DNA from: Methanoprimaticola sp047501175
GTDB taxonomy: Archaea > Thermoplasmatota > Thermoplasmata > Methanomassiliicoccales > Methanomethylophilaceae
Length of the DNA: 56,966 nucleotides
Reading direction: 5' to 3'
Assembly: GCF_047501175.1 (NCBI RefSeq)
Contig: NZ_JBEQWH010000011.1
Location: 1-56,966, forward strand
Each line of letters begins with the position of its first letter. Position 1 is the stretch's first letter. A program made the translations under genes and the position numbers. Positions 54,901-56,966 of the stretch are shown here, piece after piece. Under the pieces are notes generated by a model. That model did no database searches, was not told the DNA's origin, and was given only the letters and a program-made list of their open reading frames with translations.

Positions 54901-56964
54901 CGTTCCGTAGTTGTGGATGTTCTTCGCATCTATTACTCCGCCGACACTCAGCGCGGCCCCTTCGGTCACGATGAGTTTCCCCGCACCGTTCACACTCAGG
55001 ACTCCCTCGTCGTTGACCGTAGCAGTGGAATCCTGCATGATCTTGACAGTGGCGAAGGAGTCGACATTGAGGTCACCGTTCATGGTCAGGCTTCCGCTGA
55101 TGTTCATGATGGAGTAGTTCTTGACCTCGACCACTCCTGCATCGACAGTCTTCCCGTCGACCACGTCCTCGCCCTGGATCTCGATGTCCCCATCGATCTC
55201 TGCGAGTGCGGCGTCGAATCTCAGGAAGGCTCCTGCGGAGACAATGACCTTCGAACCTTCGGGGACCACGAGCTTTCCCTTTATGGTTATGTCCGCACCG
55301 GGGACGATGGTCCAGGTGTCCCCGTCATATACGATCACGGCCTGGGTCGCATCGAGGACAAGACCTCCTTCCTCAAGTCCCAGTTTGGACTCTCCCCCGA
55401 CCTTCATCTCGGTGGTCGCATTCTCTCCAGGCTTCGATTCGGCAGTAGTGCCATTCTCGTTCTGGATGTACCCGTTGGTTTTGTCTTCTCTGGAATCGGT
55501 GACATTCGATGTCTCGACCGCAGCTCCCTCATCCTTTACGACCTTCGCGTTGCCATCAAACGTGACATTCTCGAGTGCAAGGCTGGATCTGTTGGCCACA
55601 TCGATTTGGGCATTTCCTCCGAGGATTCCGGAGAACTTCGCTTCCCCATCTACAGCCATGGTACCAGCAGTTACCGATCCCTTCATCGCCACAGATCCCT
55701 CGCTGAATTCAAGGGTTCCATTTGCGGGGACAGTCAGCCCTTTCACGGTCACCTGGTTCTTTCCGAACTTCACGGCCACTCCATCGGAGCTTCCGCCGAT
55801 TCCGGTGAGATCGCTCCCTCCTGCATCGATCAGGATCTTCTTCACTTCGCCAGTGGCTGTCTTCTGTGCAGCCTCGGAGAACTTCGCTGAACTGTTCACC
55901 ACGGCGGTACCGTTCACGAAGATGAGTCCGCCCTCATTCCCAGAGGATTCTGTCAGGTACTTCACCGAGATATCGTTGTCTTTTCCGACCCAGCTGATGG
56001 AAATGTCGTTCTTCTGGGTCTGGGTCGCGCCATCGGTGACTGCGAGGAGCGCAGTCTTCGTGGTCACTGTCGAAGCATATGATATGCTGCTGTCCGCATC
56101 TATCGTCAGGGACACATTTCCGTTGTAACCTGCGGCATTGGTGTATCCGTTGTTGATCGTCACCGGTGCGACCGCACCTCCGGACCCATTGGTGTTGATG
56201 TCTGTGCCTTCAACATAGTTCTTGGTTCCCACAAGGTCCGTGTTCTTGACAGTCACTGCGCCAGATTTGATCTCGAGAGCAACACCGCCTGTGATCTTCG
56301 AACCCTCGATGGAGACTGCATCGGCAAGAGTGTATACTCCAATGTTTTCTGCAGTTATCTCTGTGTCACTGATCGTAAGGCCTGCAACCTTGCTGTTGGA
56401 TACCCACACTCCAACGCTCTTGGAGACGATCTTCGCATTGATGATCTCTACCTTTCCGTCGGATGTCTTGTTTGCAGTCTCTGTATAGTAGTAGAATCCG
56501 CATCCGGAGTTGTATGTTCCTCCGTTCACATTCAGGTTCACGTTATTTTTGTACGTGATGAAAACTACCGCGGCATTATCGGGTGCCTTGATCGTTCCTT
56601 CACCTGATGTGCTGGAGTCCTTCAGAGTGAAGTCGATATCTGCTGTGTCGATCTTGAACACACTCTTGGCTGAAACAGATTCCGTCTCATCCTTGGGATC
56701 AGATACCGTTATGCTGTATCCGTTAAGGTCAAGTATTCCGCTCTTTGTCAGAACAATTGCTTCGTAGTCTGCGGTTGCACTCACATTGTTAGTGAGTTTG
56801 ATGTTGAATTCACTTCCATCCGTCATTGCCGTCTTCAACGCATCATACGTCGAGACAGGTTCCACATCGGATGGAATTGCTCCGTCAGCGCCCTCAGAAG
56901 CAGGTGTCACTGCGCTGAACGCGCAGAACACCATTGCGAGGACGGCGACAGCCGCGAGGAGTTT
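51973..56964 (-). CDS. Very large anchored surface protein, 5' end outside window (over 1663 aa)
   Basis: The frame is open to the right edge. The first visible residues (K-L-L-A-A-V-A-V-L-A-M-V-F-C-A-F-S-A-V) are the core of a signal peptide, so only a few codons are missing. The body consists of short beta-strand repeats of the type G-x-[LI]-x-[VI]-x-G-[ST]-[LI] and V-x-G-S-I-x-[VI], with many Thr, Val, Asp and Lys. It probably forms a beta-helix or solenoid like polymorphic adhesins. A carboxy-terminal domain, a P-D-Q-P-D-T-P linker and one membrane helix (Y-L-L-I-I-L-V-V-L-I-V-V-M-A-I-I-V-A) follow. Likely a cell-surface adhesin for host or community contact. Confidence 0.85.
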   Translation of the reverse strand, partial: KLLAAVAVLAMVFCAFSAVTPASEGADGAIPSDVEPVSTYDALKTAMTDGSEFNIKLTNNVSATADYEAIVLTKSGILDLNGYSITVSDPKDETESVSAKSVFKIDTADIDFTLKDSSTSGEGTIKAPDNAAVVFITYKNNVNLNVNGGTYNSGCGFYYYTETANKTSDGKVEIINAKIVSKSVGVWVSNSKVAGLTISDTEITAENIGVYTLADAVSIEGSKITGGVALEIKSGAVTVKNTDLVGTKNYVEGTDINTNGSGGAVAPVTINNGYTNAAGYNGNVSLTIDADSSISYASTVTTKTALLAVTDGATQTQKNDISISWVGKDNDISVKYLTESSGNEGGLIFVNGTAVVNSSAKFSEAAQKTATGEVKKILIDAGGSDLTGIGGSSDGVAVKFGKNQVTVKGLTVPANGTLEFSEGSVAMKGSVTAGTMAVDGEAKFSGILGGNAQIDVANRSSLALENVTFDGNAKVVKDEGAAVETSNVTDSREDKTNGYIQNENGTTAESKPGENATTEMKVGGESKLGLEEGGLVLDATQAVIVYDGDTWTIVPGADITIKGKLVVPEGSKVIVSAGAFLRFDAALAEIDGDIEIQGEDVVDGKTVDAGVVEVKNYSIMNISGSLTMNGDLNVDSFATVKIMQDSTATVNDEGVLSVNGAGKLIVTEGAALSVGGVIDAKNIHNYGTITIDSSVAASSAVTSTIYMMADGAVVDIVDWTAPNGSKITVTDSSLELKKGKNPFKVTAGAENSVDVTITSEKTTVSGITFTQTAKLKEKKTFSGEEDRYTVDSSIDVAGSISVADDDDNEATKPTASVRLDGNSKVTVSSNLVANEGITIVNDGKLEVTGSINVTSDRTTFTNNVQDLTDRGTSGDDSTGITVLDDGKIVTKGAITNAVNAAWYKSEVTVQSAKVTYYNYGSIGAVLTTAGADDTIKTVTVSGVQTLKAGNTVPANLNLVISTNAVMNIGDSKNTDVKLEVDAAGKITGAGTIDVDGTLFANNKTKVSNTLDIQSDVYAYQTENDKPVKEGWAKWTSLAIALSESKAGETIQVSTPTLEIKSNITIPADVTVVVTDVTTSFVIKDGATLTIDGTLKTDVDINAETKFAKEAVNRNDDTVDSSAIVVNGVLKSDSVIKYNETPTSNDKKLSTGGAPIAGAYYDDEDGYKCVSPLGVAIADMTKVGSDIRINGKVTVGDIKFTATDDCEKIILENGSIFTASSITLEKSGIVSAAATAAGSSPAVLVGGTFNGSIIVGNVTVMFDDVKTFGVSDIDGTMTFDNVAEVKGTMENHPDNASITLSAGTLTAKNALGSGNVDFIVASGATLVSELAADGGSFNKIVIDGTVTVASGKKFDATTVVVMGGGILSVEAATSTTASGIASATELYVGILKAKTTGAVATVNGPVALGSDGTAYIAGDAVLDEAALKVFDDISIKSTQFFVNDGLWMTVYTKNASMTISSIKEPTADAAGFDIPVENALFLGWLNKDGDLVNNDLIGSSEKVTAKIETEVYRIAILANEGVDDIFIDGQILVKYNGLYLFNGNLSAGTHTITYTLANGYSGDAKLAINGTVEKGAECTVSGLSFTLSGIPDSAKLGFDDDDTTSQDITVTFQLTGIEKSGFTPDQPDTPAADNGMTITDYLLIILVVLIVVMAIIVAMRLMRS

Positions 56965-56966
56965 GA

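Noticed and set aside
1..56966. CRISPR arrays, cas genes, insertion-sequence transposases, rRNA genes
   Set aside because: Looked for regularly spaced repeats, DDE-type transposases and rRNA-like segments; none seen. The CARF protein stands alone.

Overview
The window looks like chromosome of a host-associated methanogenic archaeon, most likely order Methanomassiliicoccales (Thermoplasmata). This is an inference from several signs. TATA-box promoters sit about 25 bases before leaderless starts. Two tRNA genes encode their CCA. There is an archaeal-type FKBP prolyl isomerase. Signal-peptide surface proteins of the InlB/Listeria-Bacteroides repeat type are abundant. Cobalamin adenosylation and sulfite-to-methionine genes are also present. 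No 16S rRNA or mcr gene lies in the window, so the taxon is not proven.

Region 1 (1 to about 26.28 kb) is an integrated mobile element whose left end lies outside the window. Its right end is a tyrosine recombinase gene next to the 3' end of tRNA-Arg(CCU). From about 0.65 to 12.8 kb there is one long co-oriented operon with many overlapping stop/start codons: four secreted or anchored surface proteins, a 604-residue membrane protein, two further membrane proteins, a P-loop ATPase, two small charged proteins and an HExxH zincin. I read it as a virion or transfer module, possibly of an enveloped virus. From 12.7 to 20.2 kb lies cargo and control: a three-TM protein, divergent ribbon-helix-helix (RHH) regulators with repeated operators, zinc-ribbon and orphan small genes, a tandem DUF1508 protein, a HicA/HicB-like pair, a DUF4365 nuclease-like pair, and a winged-helix/AbrB regulator pair. 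From 20.3 to 26.1 kb there are many small coupled genes, including a duplicated five-gene cassette. The cassette's flanks are almost identical but its RHH regulator and operators have diverged.

Region 2 (26.4 to 40.3 kb) is mainly ordinary chromosome: a CARF-wHTH regulator, FKBP isomerase, tRNA-Thr(UGU), an alanine symporter, a transglutaminase-like membrane protein, cardiolipin synthase, a geranylgeranyl-reductase-like flavoprotein, a zinc-ribbon regulator, an isochorismatase, an acetyltransferase and a prephenate-dehydratase-like protein. It ends with an AAA-ATPase/DUF1703 protein and a MntA-HepT toxin-antitoxin pair.

Region 3 (40.3 to 42.5 kb) is the scar of a second element: a zincin ORF fused in frame to the C-terminal part of a tyrosine recombinase related to the intact one at 25.1 kb.

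Region 4 (42.5 to 57 kb) holds a DUF5685 protein, a sodium:neurotransmitter-type symporter, and a compact peptide-modification system. That system is a 102-residue precursor with 12 cysteines packed near its C-terminus, followed by a radical SAM/SPASM maturase and a strong hairpin. After it come a methyltransferase, a cysK-metA pair, a cobalamin adenosyltransferase, a siroheme sulfite/nitrite reductase and a very large surface protein that runs off the right edge. The peptide system, the duplicated cassettes, the paired surface proteins, the DUF4365 pair and the zincin-recombinase fusion are the items I consider most worth following up.
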